Positions 24,989 to 32,682 of a stretch of DNA of 64,000 bases are shown one piece after another. The notes below the pieces were generated by a model, which worked only from the letters and a program-made list of their open reading frames with translations, ran no database searches and was not told the DNA's origin. This DNA comes from Desulfoscipio geothermicus (GTDB lineage Bacteria > Bacillota > Desulfotomaculia > Desulfotomaculales > Desulfallaceae), in the NCBI GenBank assembly GCA_016841645.1, contig JAENYS010000001.1, positions 62,001 to 126,000 on the forward strand, given 5' to 3'. A program made the position numbers and the translations under genes. The first letter of the stretch is position 1. Each line of letters opens with the position of its first letter.

Positions 24989-25431
24989 GTTATCCCCCCA
25001 GCCGTATTATGGCATTGGGAGGAAAAAATATGCTAAAGCTCTTCGTCTAAAGGCGAAGGTTTTAGACCTCGCGGTTGGAAAATAATATTAGCATAGACGA
25101 TCACGTAGGATGGTGCACACGGGCAAGCAATGAAGGAGGTAGGGTGTTTATACCTAAAAACGATATGGGGCAATATAACGGCCTTATTATAAGGCTGGTT
25201 TAAACTCAATGCTATAATGGGCTAGGAAAGTATATGGTGGGTAGGATTAATGAAATGGTTAAAACATCATAGGATGGCAGATAAGCAACGCTAAAGACAA
25301 GGGCAAAAATAAGGACAACCAAGCTAATGTTATATGATGTTATAAAGTTTATTTAGGTTAATTTAGGTTATGTTAAATTAACTTTGTCCCCAAAGTGTCC
25401 CCATTAAGTTAACTCTTATGCTATAAATAGT
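24989..25431. other. Non-coding stretch between the IS200 remnant and the tRNA-Trp terminator
   Basis: No ORF with an SD is visible. It contains the hairpin of the IS200 end (25041-25058) and two spaced GTCCCC units (25386-25391 and 25397-25402, in TTTGTCCCCAAAGTGTCCCC) close to the tRNA. Such motifs are sometimes left at integrase/tRNA junctions, but no integrase coding sequence can be recognised. Confidence 0.5.
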
Positions 25432-25469
25432 AAAGCCAGCACCCACAATTCCTTGCGAATACTGGCTTT
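25432..25469 (-). terminator. Terminator of tRNA-Trp
   Basis: Stem AAAGCCAG / CTGGCTTT with a 22-nt loop immediately downstream of tRNA-Trp on the minus strand. A diverged copy lies at 21395-21440. Confidence 0.7.
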
Positions 25470-25472
25470 CTC

Positions 25473-25548
<76 letters not shown>

Positions 25549-25686
25549 AAAGCTAACTCAAATATCGTAACAAAAGTAATTATAAAATAATATTTCCGGT
25601 CAGTCAAGGGAAATATGTGGTGTAAAAGGATTTTTAAGAACCTAAACGAATATATATAAAACAATTACTATCTCGGAGGTGGCTAA

Positions 25687-26622
25687 ATGGGCCCCAAAAT
25701 TGGTGTTTTACTGGGCGGACGTTCGGCGGAAAGGGAAGTCTCATTGCGCACAGGGGAAGCAATCTATCAAGCGTTACTATCGATTGGCTATGACGCAGTT
25801 AAAATAGATGTAGATAACAACATAGTGGAAAATTTAAAAAGCCAGCAAATAAAACTGGCCTTTATAGCCCTGCATGGCAAATATGGTGAAGATGGCACCA
25901 TTCAAGGTCTCCTGGAGATGCTGGATATACCCTATACCGGTTCGGATGTATTAGCAAGTGCCATTGCCATTAATAAAATTGCTACCAAAAAAATATTGAT
26001 TTATGAGGGGCTGCCCACTCCCGAATATTTTACAATATCACGCAGCGAGTACAGCAATAATTCAACAGGTAGTATCAACGATAAAATTATGTCTATGGGT
26101 CTGCCTGTAGTAATAAAAGCACCTACCCAGGGATCCACCATTGGAATCTCATTTGTGCATCACAAAAAAGATATTGGGAGCGCTATAGAGCAAGCTTTCC
26201 AATATGATTCCACTATACTGGTGGAAAAAATGGTGGACGGCATAGAAATAACCGCTTCAGTACTGGGCAATGAAGAACCCGAAGTGCTACCCCTGATTGA
26301 AATCTTTTCGTCCACAGGAGTCTACGATTATACAGCCAAATACACAGTGGGACTTAGTAATCATATTATTCCTCCCCGGCTACCAGATAATGTACAGCAA
26401 ACAATTAAAGAGCTAGCGTTCAAAACTTACCTGGCTATTGGTTGTAGAGGACTTTCCCGTGTTGATTTCATGGTTGACCGGTCCGGCCATCCATTTATTT
26501 TAGAGGTTAACACCATACCGGGCATGACGGAAACCAGCCTTTTCCCCGATGCAGCCAGAGCAGCAGGAATATCATTTGAAACACTTGTAGACAAATTAGT
26601 TAAATTGGCAATGGAAATGTAA
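25687..26622 (+). CDS. ddl: D-alanine--D-alanine ligase
   Basis: ATP-grasp ligase making the D-Ala-D-Ala dipeptide for peptidoglycan. GVLLGGRSAEREVSLRTG at the N-terminus, ALHGKYGEDGTIQG, the hinge TGSDVLASA, ATP-site VVIKAPTQGSTIGIS, and the metal-binding end FILEVNTIPGMTETSLFP. 311 residues, the usual short-form length. ATG 25687 with SD CGGAGGT. It is not next to mur genes. The omega-loop has YDYTAKYT, which points to D-Ala-D-Ala and not D-Ala-D-Lac specificity. Confidence 0.95.
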   Translation: MGPKIGVLLGGRSAEREVSLRTGEAIYQALLSIGYDAVKIDVDNNIVENLKSQQIKLAFIALHGKYGEDGTIQGLLEMLDIPYTGSDVLASAIAINKIATKKILIYEGLPTPEYFTISRSEYSNNSTGSINDKIMSMGLPVVIKAPTQGSTIGISFVHHKKDIGSAIEQAFQYDSTILVEKMVDGIEITASVLGNEEPEVLPLIEIFSSTGVYDYTAKYTVGLSNHIIPPRLPDNVQQTIKELAFKTYLAIGCRGLSRVDFMVDRSGHPFILEVNTIPGMTETSLFPDAARAAGISFETLVDKLVKLAMEM

Positions 26623-26734
26623 CATAACCATTGTTCTAGGATTTATATCATACTAATAGCTTTAAATAGCAAAAGTAGCAAAAGTGCCCTTTGTGATGTT
26701 TTCGCAGGCACGCTTAAAACTAGGCAGGAATCAT

Positions 26735-26782
26735 ACCTCCGGCGGAGAATACTATTTCTATTATATGACTGGAGCCGGAGGT
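26735..26782 (+). promoter_or_regulatory. Inverted repeat that can mask the SD of the next gene
   Basis: ACCTCCGGC (26735-26743) is a perfect 9-bp complement of GCCGGAGGT (26774-26782). The right arm contains the GGAGGT SD of the gene starting at 26790. If both arms are transcribed, the SD is locked in a GC-rich stem with a 30-nt AT-rich loop. No T-run follows, so it is not a terminator. This could be a translational switch or thermosensor-like element. Confidence 0.55.
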
Positions 26783-26789
26783 GAAATAA

Positions 26790-26981
26790 ATGGCCATAAA
26801 AAAATGTATCATGTGCGGTAAAATGTTTGACCCTGATCAAATTACAGCAGAGAATAAGAACCCTTTCTTTGATGATGATGACGAAGACATGCCTAAAAAG
26901 GCACCTTCTTTTTGCCAGATATGCGAAGCCAAAATACGCCATGAGGCAGATGATACGAGAAAAGGGGCAAAACCAATATAG
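26790..26981 (+). CDS. Small zinc-ribbon-like protein
   Basis: 63 residues with two CxxC knuckles: C6-x2-C9 (KKCIMCGK) and C42-x2-C45 (FCQICEAK), separated by an acidic run (FFDDDDEDM). It probably folds around one zinc ion. No family name recognised. SD GGAGGT lies 7 nt before ATG. The UPF0182 gene follows 73 nt downstream. Cytoplasmic; the acidic stretch argues against nucleic-acid binding by charge alone. Confidence 0.72.
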   Translation: MAIKKCIMCGKMFDPDQITAENKNPFFDDDDEDMPKKAPSFCQICEAKIRHEADDTRKGAKPI

Positions 26982-27054
26982 CATCAATTCCTTTAGTAAA
27001 ATAACCTTTCATATTCGTTTTAATAATTTTTCATAATTATAAGGAGGAGATTTA

Positions 27055-29808
27055 TTGCAAAAAAGCATTAACTGGCTAATAACAATAGTCATTACAGTTT
27101 TAGTGTTTTTACTGGTCATAGCCAAATGGGGTGCCAACCTTTATATTGACTGGCTGTGGTTCCAGTCTCTTGGTTATAGTAGTATTTTTATGAAGATACT
27201 GCTATCCGAAATAGGACTACGGACATTCGTTGGCTTAACCGCATTTTTATTCATTTTCGTTAATTTAATGTTAACCAAAAAACCGGTACTGCAGAGCATC
27301 AGTTCTCGTCAGGTTAATCATACTGATGATGATATCATTACCATTTACCAATCACCTATTAATAAGTTATTAACGCCGCGTCTGCTTACCCTTATTTACT
27401 TAGCCATTAGTACCGCTCTTGCTTTATTCATCAGTACGTCGGTAACCGGTGATTGGGTTATCTTGCAAAAATACCTGCATAGCACCGCCTTTGGCATCAC
27501 CGATCCCATTTTCAATAATGACATTGGGAAGTACATTTTTAGCTTGCCCTTTTACCAATTCCTATACAGGCTATTAACTTGGTTTATTATTCTCTCCGCT
27601 TTTACCGTAGCAATGGTATACTTTATAGCAGGAACCGGCAATGATAGCTGGACAAAACTTTTCAACTCTCTATCTGCCAGGCTGCATTTATCTTTTTTAG
27701 CAGCGTTATTTTTCCTAGTTCGTGCCTGGGGTTACCGGTTAGAACAGTACATGCTTTTATATTCCGGCAATGGTGTTACTTTCGGACCGGGTTATACAGA
27801 TATTCATGCCCGGCTGCTAGCTTATAAAGCGCTTTTTTTAATCGCTCTTATCATCGCCCTGGTTATAATTATTAATTTGTTTATGCGCAGGTTTAAACTA
27901 ATCCTTTACAGCATTGCAGCTTTGTTCGTTGCATCAATAGTCTTAGGTGGCATATATCCATCTTTAATTCAAAATCTTATAGTAAAGCCAAATGAACTAA
28001 ACAAAGAGACACCATACATTACTAATTCCATAAAATATACCCGTATGGCATACAACTTAGACCGAGTGGAAACAAAGAAATTCCCTGCGGGGCAGGTACT
28101 GAGCAGCACTGATATTGAAAACAACAGGGATACAATTAACAATATAAGACTTTGGGACTGGCGGCCACTACAAGCAACATATCAACAATTACAAGAGATC
28201 AGACCATATTACGAACTAAAAAATATTGATATCGACCGCTATATGATTAATGGAGAATACCGGCAGGTCATGCTGGCAACTAGAGAACTTGACCAGGATC
28301 AGTTGCCAGATACGGCTAAAACATGGATTAACCAGCGACTTAAATATACCCACGGTCATGGTATAACTATGAACCCGGTCAATAAAATGACTTCTGAAGG
28401 GTTACCGGAGCTATTTATTAAAAATATTCCACCGGACAGCAATGTAAGTTTAGAAATAAAGCGACCTGAGATATATTTTGGTGAGCTAACGGATAATTAC
28501 GTGCTGGTCAACACAAAAACCGAGGAATTTGATTACCCTATGGGTACAGAAAACGCTTACACCACTTACGAAGGCAAGAATGGTGTGCCAGTAAGCGGAT
28601 TGTTTCGTAAAGTCATTTTTGCCCTGGCCTTAAACGACTATAAAATGCTCCTGGCCAGCGACCTGCAAAAGAGCAGCCAAATACTGTATTATCGCAATAT
28701 ACAGGAAAGAGTACCCAAGCTAGCGCCGTTTCTTAATTATGACAGCGATCCATATATAGTGCTGGATAACGCCGGTGTACTGCACTGGATGTGGGATGCT
28801 TATACTTCATCGAATATGTATCCTTATTCTGAACCCTTCAAGGGAGGGAGCAACTACATCCGCAATGCAGTAAAGGTTGTTGTCAACGCCTATACCGGAG
28901 AGGTAGATTTCTACGTAGCTGATGCCGAGGACCCAATTATCCAAACTTACGCCAAAATATTTCCCGGCGTTTTTAAATCACTTAGTGAAATGCCCGAGGA
29001 TTTAAGGGAGCATATCCGTTACCCCGAAGATATTTTTAATATTCAAGTAGAAAAATATACCGTTTACCATATGGCCAATACTGAAGTATTATATAATCAA
29101 GAGGATAAATGGAATATACCTACTGAGAAACACTACAATGAAGAAATAATAATGGAAGCATACTATAATATACTCAGGTTACCGGAAAATGAAAAAACAG
29201 AATATGTTTTGATTATGCCGTTTACGCCTAATAACAAAACAAACATGATTGGCTGGATGGCTGCCAGATCAGATCAACCCAATTATGGCGAGCTGATCGT
29301 ATATGAGTTCCCCAAACAGGAATTAGTATACGGTCCAATGCAAATAGAAGCCCGCATTGACCAGGATACTGTAATTTCTCAGCAGTTAACCCTCTGGAAT
29401 CAGCGAGGCTCATCAGTAATCAGGGGGAACCTGCTGGTTATTCCGGTTAAGGATTCTTTACTTTATGTTGAACCGCTATATTTGCAATCTGAACAAAGCA
29501 GAATGCCGGAGCTGCGCCGGGTAATCGTAGCCCATAATGATCGAATCATTATGGAACCAACTCTTGACCTAGCTTTAAATAAAATTTTCGGCACCACGGT
29601 AAACGATACCATACCTGACAATCAGCAGCAACAACCAACGACAAATGAACCACCAACAACAATAACAATTAAAGATTTAATAGACACAGCAAATAATTTT
29701 TACAATGAAGCCCAAAGCAAATTAAAAAATGGCGACTGGGCGGGATATGGTGAAGCAATTGACAAATTAAAGGAAACATTGAATGACATGTCCGCAAAAG
29801 CGGAATAG
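27055..29808 (+). CDS. UPF0182-family large membrane protein
   Basis: 917-residue protein of the UPF0182 (PF03699) family, function unknown. The N-terminal ~300 residues hold about seven membrane helices, starting INWLITIVITVLVFLLVIAK and including the family-typical GANLYIDWLWFQSLGY. A long extracytoplasmic domain follows (TRMAYNLDRVETKKFPAG, LWDWRPLQATYQQLQEIRPY, KGGSNYIRNAVKVVVNAYTG), then a Gln/Pro/Thr linker and a short C-terminal helical domain (FYNEAQSKLKNGDWAGYGEA). TTG start with SD AAGGAGGAG 8 nt upstream. It is followed at 33 nt by a very small membrane-protein gene. Confidence 0.9.
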   Translation: MQKSINWLITIVITVLVFLLVIAKWGANLYIDWLWFQSLGYSSIFMKILLSEIGLRTFVGLTAFLFIFVNLMLTKKPVLQSISSRQVNHTDDDIITIYQSPINKLLTPRLLTLIYLAISTALALFISTSVTGDWVILQKYLHSTAFGITDPIFNNDIGKYIFSLPFYQFLYRLLTWFIILSAFTVAMVYFIAGTGNDSWTKLFNSLSARLHLSFLAALFFLVRAWGYRLEQYMLLYSGNGVTFGPGYTDIHARLLAYKALFLIALIIALVIIINLFMRRFKLILYSIAALFVASIVLGGIYPSLIQNLIVKPNELNKETPYITNSIKYTRMAYNLDRVETKKFPAGQVLSSTDIENNRDTINNIRLWDWRPLQATYQQLQEIRPYYELKNIDIDRYMINGEYRQVMLATRELDQDQLPDTAKTWINQRLKYTHGHGITMNPVNKMTSEGLPELFIKNIPPDSNVSLEIKRPEIYFGELTDNYVLVNTKTEEFDYPMGTENAYTTYEGKNGVPVSGLFRKVIFALALNDYKMLLASDLQKSSQILYYRNIQERVPKLAPFLNYDSDPYIVLDNAGVLHWMWDAYTSSNMYPYSEPFKGGSNYIRNAVKVVVNAYTGEVDFYVADAEDPIIQTYAKIFPGVFKSLSEMPEDLREHIRYPEDIFNIQVEKYTVYHMANTEVLYNQEDKWNIPTEKHYNEEIIMEAYYNILRLPENEKTEYVLIMPFTPNNKTNMIGWMAARSDQPNYGELIVYEFPKQELVYGPMQIEARIDQDTVISQQLTLWNQRGSSVIRGNLLVIPVKDSLLYVEPLYLQSEQSRMPELRRVIVAHNDRIIMEPTLDLALNKIFGTTVNDTIPDNQQQQPTTNEPPTTITIKDLIDTANNFYNEAQSKLKNGDWAGYGEAIDKLKETLNDMSAKAE

Positions 29809-29841
29809 GATTAAAATATATACAGAAAGGAGATGATTATA

Positions 29842-29991
29842 TTGTTTTTTGAAAGCTGGTGGCAGGGATTAGCATTTGGCATAGTAACTTTTACCGCTAT
29901 GGCGGCCCTTTGTTATGCCTTTACACTAAAATGGAGTAAATTCACCGGAGAAGATAAAAAAATCACTCAATCAGTTGAAGTTCATCACTAA
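29842..29991 (+). CDS. 49-residue single-span membrane protein
   Basis: TTG start with SD AAAGGAGATG. One hydrophobic segment (GLAFGIVTFTAMAALCYAFTL) is followed by a charged tail (KWSKFTGEDKK) ending in VEVHH. It is placed 33 nt after the UPF0182 stop, so it is probably co-transcribed and could be a partner subunit. No family recognised. Coding evidence: SD, operon position and protein-like hydrophobicity. Confidence 0.65.
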   Translation: MFFESWWQGLAFGIVTFTAMAALCYAFTLKWSKFTGEDKKITQSVEVHH

Positions 29992-30029
29992 AAAATCCTT
30001 AGGCTAGTGTCCACATATTTTGTTTTATG

Positions 30030-30069
30030 CTCTTTAGCAGGTAGATTAACTCTTTAGCAGGTAGATTAA
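30030..30069. repeat. Two tandem 20-bp repeats
   Basis: Unit CTCTTTAGCAGGTAGATTAA occurs twice with no gap. The pair is flanked by the inverted arms GCTAGTGT (30003-30010) and ACACTAGC (30090-30097), and followed by AGGGAA-CGAT-TTCCCT (30071-30086). Nothing coding. Could be replication slippage within a small inverted-repeat element. Confidence 0.8.
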
Positions 30070-30125
30070 AAGGGAACGATTTTCCCTGAACACTAGCGAC
30101 CGGTTTCAGTTAAATCCATCTTATA

Positions 30126-30158
30126 AGCCACCGGTTGTAAGGCAGCCGGTGGCTTTTT
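30126..30158 (+). terminator. Terminator immediately before the hydrolase gene
   Basis: Stem AGCCACCGG / CCGGTGGCT, 11-nt loop, TTTTT tail. It ends 18 nt before the start of the alpha/beta hydrolase, so it either ends the UPF0182 operon with the hydrolase promoter upstream of it, or works as an attenuator. Confidence 0.88.
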
Positions 30159-30175
30159 ATAATGGAGGTTAAGCA

Positions 30176-30979
30176 ATGCCTAAAGTGGTTATTGATGGTA
30201 AATTGTATTATTACGATGTTGGAATCCCCCAACATGATAGTAAATGCGCTATTATCTTTATCCACGGAGCAGGCGGCAGTCATAAACATTGGTCCCAACA
30301 AACTGAGGAGCTAGGACTAAAATTTTTAACTATAGCCGTTGACCTACCGGGGCATGGTGATTCAGAAGGTGAACCTTTTGATTATCTTGAGGGTTACAGT
30401 AATTTTTTATACGACTTCGCCGAGCGGGTACTGGGTACAAAGTTTGTTCTAGCCTGCCATTCTATGGGCGGAGCCATTGCCTTGGACTTTGCCCTTCGTT
30501 TTCCCGATAAAATAAACGGGTTGATTTTAATTGGCACCGGAGCCCGAATGCGAGTAACGCCTGCCATAATGGACATTTTCGCACCTGGTAAATCATTTCC
30601 CGAATTTACTACCTTTACTAATAGTGCTGCTGCCGACCCCGAATTATTTAAACAGGCTGGGATAGATACCATTTTTTATCATGATTTTTTATTCTGTGAC
30701 GGGTTTGATTATAGGGACCGGATTAAATACATTAATGCACCCACAATGGTAATTGGGGCCACCGAAGATCCAATAAAACCGCCCAAATGCAGCCAATATC
30801 TTGCAGATAATATCCCCAACTCTCAACTAAAAATAATTAAACAAGCCGGTCACATGATGATGTTAGAGCAACCTCAACAAATAAACGCAAGCATTGAACA
30901 ATTTATTACCAGTATTGTATTAGGGGGGACTAAGTCTGAAACCGCCCCTTCGGGGAAGCACAAACAAAAACGGGCATAG
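30176..30979 (+). CDS. Alpha/beta hydrolase
   Basis: 267-residue alpha/beta-fold hydrolase with a complete likely triad: nucleophile S96 in ACHSMGG, D198 in GATEDPIKPP and H226 in QAGHMMMLEQP. Oxyanion-hole HGAGG is at residues 30-34 and PGHGDSEG at 58-65. The cap region is small. Substrate is unknown; the family covers esterases, peptidases and C-C hydrolases. SD TGGAGGTT lies before ATG. The C-terminus is basic (SGKHKQKRA). The gene directly follows a terminator hairpin, so its transcription may start upstream through it. No signal peptide. Confidence 0.85.
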   Translation: MPKVVIDGKLYYYDVGIPQHDSKCAIIFIHGAGGSHKHWSQQTEELGLKFLTIAVDLPGHGDSEGEPFDYLEGYSNFLYDFAERVLGTKFVLACHSMGGAIALDFALRFPDKINGLILIGTGARMRVTPAIMDIFAPGKSFPEFTTFTNSAAADPELFKQAGIDTIFYHDFLFCDGFDYRDRIKYINAPTMVIGATEDPIKPPKCSQYLADNIPNSQLKIIKQAGHMMMLEQPQQINASIEQFITSIVLGGTKSETAPSGKHKQKRA

Positions 30980-31040
30980 CAAACAGACCACCTATAAGAT
31001 GATCTTTAAAAAGCGAGTAGTGACAAGTTGTGTATTTCCA

Positions 31041-31260
31041 TTAATCCCTAACTACAGAGTACCCATGCCTTCGAGCTATAAGAATAGCCTGTTCAACTGT
31101 GATTTCGCGAGATATAGGAATAAATTGGTTTTTCTTATAAAGCTCGGGGTTGTAAGGTACCCCATTTTTAAGGATGTGATAAATTAAAAGCAATACAGGC
31201 AACAAGGAACTTTTTGTGGACATCAATTCCACAACAGATTGGATAAACAATTCTTAACAT
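31041..31260 (-). pseudogene. IS110-family transposase remnant with internal deletion
   Basis: Two pieces of an IS110 (DEDD) transposase are joined out of frame. The start is ATG 31260 with SD GGGAG and encodes YPICCGIDVHKKFLVA, the DEDD N-terminus with its first aspartate. The other frame, ending at 31041, encodes VLLLIYHILKNGVPYNPELY and SREITVEQAILIARRHGYSV, a typical IS110 C-terminus. Several hundred codons between them are gone; the junction lies near 31190-31205. Not functional. The IS end with its non-coding region is kept to the right (see next entry). Confidence 0.8.
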
Positions 31261-31299
31261 TAGCGTCTCCCTTCGCAACAAATTATTGAGAAGAGCAGG

Positions 31300-31460
31300 C
31301 ATTGACTGACTGTCCAGCTATAAACGAATTGTTTATACAAAGATAAGTCTTCGTGCTCTGAAGGCACACTTATTTGTGCTTGAAAGGACAGTCTACACAT
31401 ATAAACATACGGTCTGCTCCCAAAGGAGTAGCGCACTCACCTACACGTGGTTTGTAGTTG
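31300..31460 (-). ncRNA. Hairpin-rich IS110 non-coding end, possible bridge-RNA region
   Basis: The region upstream of the transposase remnant has nested stems. GACTGTCC (31308-31315) pairs with GGACAGTC (31386-31393) and encloses TAAAC/GTTTA and an ATAAGT..GTGC / GCAC..ACTTAT hairpin. Further on are CTGCTCC-CAAA-GGAGTAG (about 31412-31429) and CTACA-CGTGGTT-TGTAG (31441-31457). IS110 elements encode a bridge RNA in this end that guides target choice. The match is by position and fold only; guide loops cannot be tested without the donor and target. Boundaries approximate. Confidence 0.45.
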
Positions 31461-31497
31461 CCTGTTATCTCAATAAGATTGTTTTAAAATAAAAAAA

Positions 31498-31537
31498 GCT
31501 CAAAGGCAACGGTTTCACGCCGTTTTGTGCCTTGAGC
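31498..31537. promoter_or_regulatory. Strong hairpin in the pfkA leader
   Basis: GCTCAAAGGCAACGG pairs with CCGTTTTGTGCCTTGAGC with small bulges, ending 6 nt before the AAAGGA SD of pfkA. On the plus strand no T-run follows. On the minus strand it is followed by TTTTTTT, so it is a good intrinsic terminator in the antisense direction, yet no minus-strand gene lies nearby. Confidence 0.6.
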
Positions 31538-31561
31538 GAAGCGAAAGGAATGGATATAAAC

Positions 31562-32659
31562 ATGGCTAAATCAGAGGTTAAGCGCATCGGTGTTTTGACC
31601 GGGGGAGGCGATGCCCCAGGTTTAAACGCGGTAATCCGCGCTGTTGTTAAAACCGCTATCCGTGAGTATCAAATGACCGTCGTTGGTTTTGAAAACGGCT
31701 TTGGTGGATTAATCAAAAATCAGGCCAGAGAGTTGACCGAGATGGACGTAGTAGGCATATTACCCAGGGGTGGTACCATTCTGGGCACCACCAACCGCGA
31801 TAATCCATTTCATTATCCTGTAATTAAAGGTAATGAAAAAACTTTTGTCGATGTATCGGACCGTGTTTTTGAAAACATCAGCATCCACGGTATAGAGGCA
31901 CTTATCGTAATTGGTGGTGACGGCAGCTTAGCAATTGGAAAGGAATTGCAGGATAAAGGATTAAAAGTTGTAGGAGTTCCGAAGACTATTGACAACGACC
32001 TTTCTGCTACCGACCAGACTTTTGGTTTTGATACCGCGCTCACCACAGCATCAGAAGCTATTGACAAACTACATACTACAGCCGAATCTCATCACAGAGT
32101 AATGGTATTGGAAGTAATGGGCCGTTATGCCGGGTGGATAGCGTTAACATCAGGTCTGGCGGGCGGAGCCGATGTTATTTTGATACCGGAGATTCCATAC
32201 AGTATGGATATTATAGTACAAAAGATCAATGCTCGTACCAGAGAAAATAAAAAATTCAGTATCATTGTAGTGGCCGAAGGTGCCAAACCCATAGGTGGCG
32301 AGATGGTAGTAAGTAAACATGTTGAAGATAGCTTCGATCCAATTCGCTTGGGCGGTATCGGAAATGTAATAGCCCAAGCCGTTGAGCATGCCACCGGCAA
32401 AGAGTCCAGGGTAACTGTGCTGGGGCACCTGCAAAGAGGTGGTTCACCCACACCCTACGACCGCATCCTGGCCACACGTTACGGCACAGAGGCAGTCAAT
32501 TTAGTCGCTGAGGGCAAATCCGGCAACATGGTATGCCTCAAAGGACAGCAAATTGAGCATGTCCCATTGGAACAGGCCATCGGCGAATTGCATAAAGTGC
32601 CCGTAGACGGGGAACTGGTCCGGGTAGCTCGACAGCTCGGCATTTGCCTAGGTGATTAA
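31562..32659 (+). CDS. pfkA: 6-phosphofructokinase
   Basis: Glycolytic kinase converting fructose 6-phosphate to the 1,6-bisphosphate. 365 residues from ATG 31562: phosphate loop LTGGGDAPGLN, GGDGS (118-122) and PKTIDND (140-146) with catalytic D144, then VEVMGR-like VLEVMGRYAGW and LGHLQRGGSPTPYDR. Gly at the GGDG position indicates ATP, while Lys in PKTIDND is typical of the mixed ATP/PPi clade, so donor use should not be assumed. The ATG at 31550 and the frame to 31532 abut or precede the SD AAAGGA; 31562 is 12 nt away. The leader contains the IS110 remnant end and a strong hairpin. Confidence 0.93.
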   Translation: MAKSEVKRIGVLTGGGDAPGLNAVIRAVVKTAIREYQMTVVGFENGFGGLIKNQARELTEMDVVGILPRGGTILGTTNRDNPFHYPVIKGNEKTFVDVSDRVFENISIHGIEALIVIGGDGSLAIGKELQDKGLKVVGVPKTIDNDLSATDQTFGFDTALTTASEAIDKLHTTAESHHRVMVLEVMGRYAGWIALTSGLAGGADVILIPEIPYSMDIIVQKINARTRENKKFSIIVVAEGAKPIGGEMVVSKHVEDSFDPIRLGGIGNVIAQAVEHATGKESRVTVLGHLQRGGSPTPYDRILATRYGTEAVNLVAEGKSGNMVCLKGQQIEHVPLEQAIGELHKVPVDGELVRVARQLGICLGD

Positions 32660-32682
32660 TACTATTTAGAGGGGAGTATATT

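Noticed and set aside
24707-25080. IS200 element as source of an omega-RNA/TnpB-like system
   Set aside because: Only a truncated tnpA is present; no TnpB or IscB reading frame is found nearby.
25381-25410. GTCCCC repeats near tRNA-Trp as the end of an integrase gene
   Set aside because: A minus-strand tail NGDTLGTKLI can be read, but there is no upstream coding sequence because the tRNA terminator begins at once. Mentioned only as a possible junction scar.
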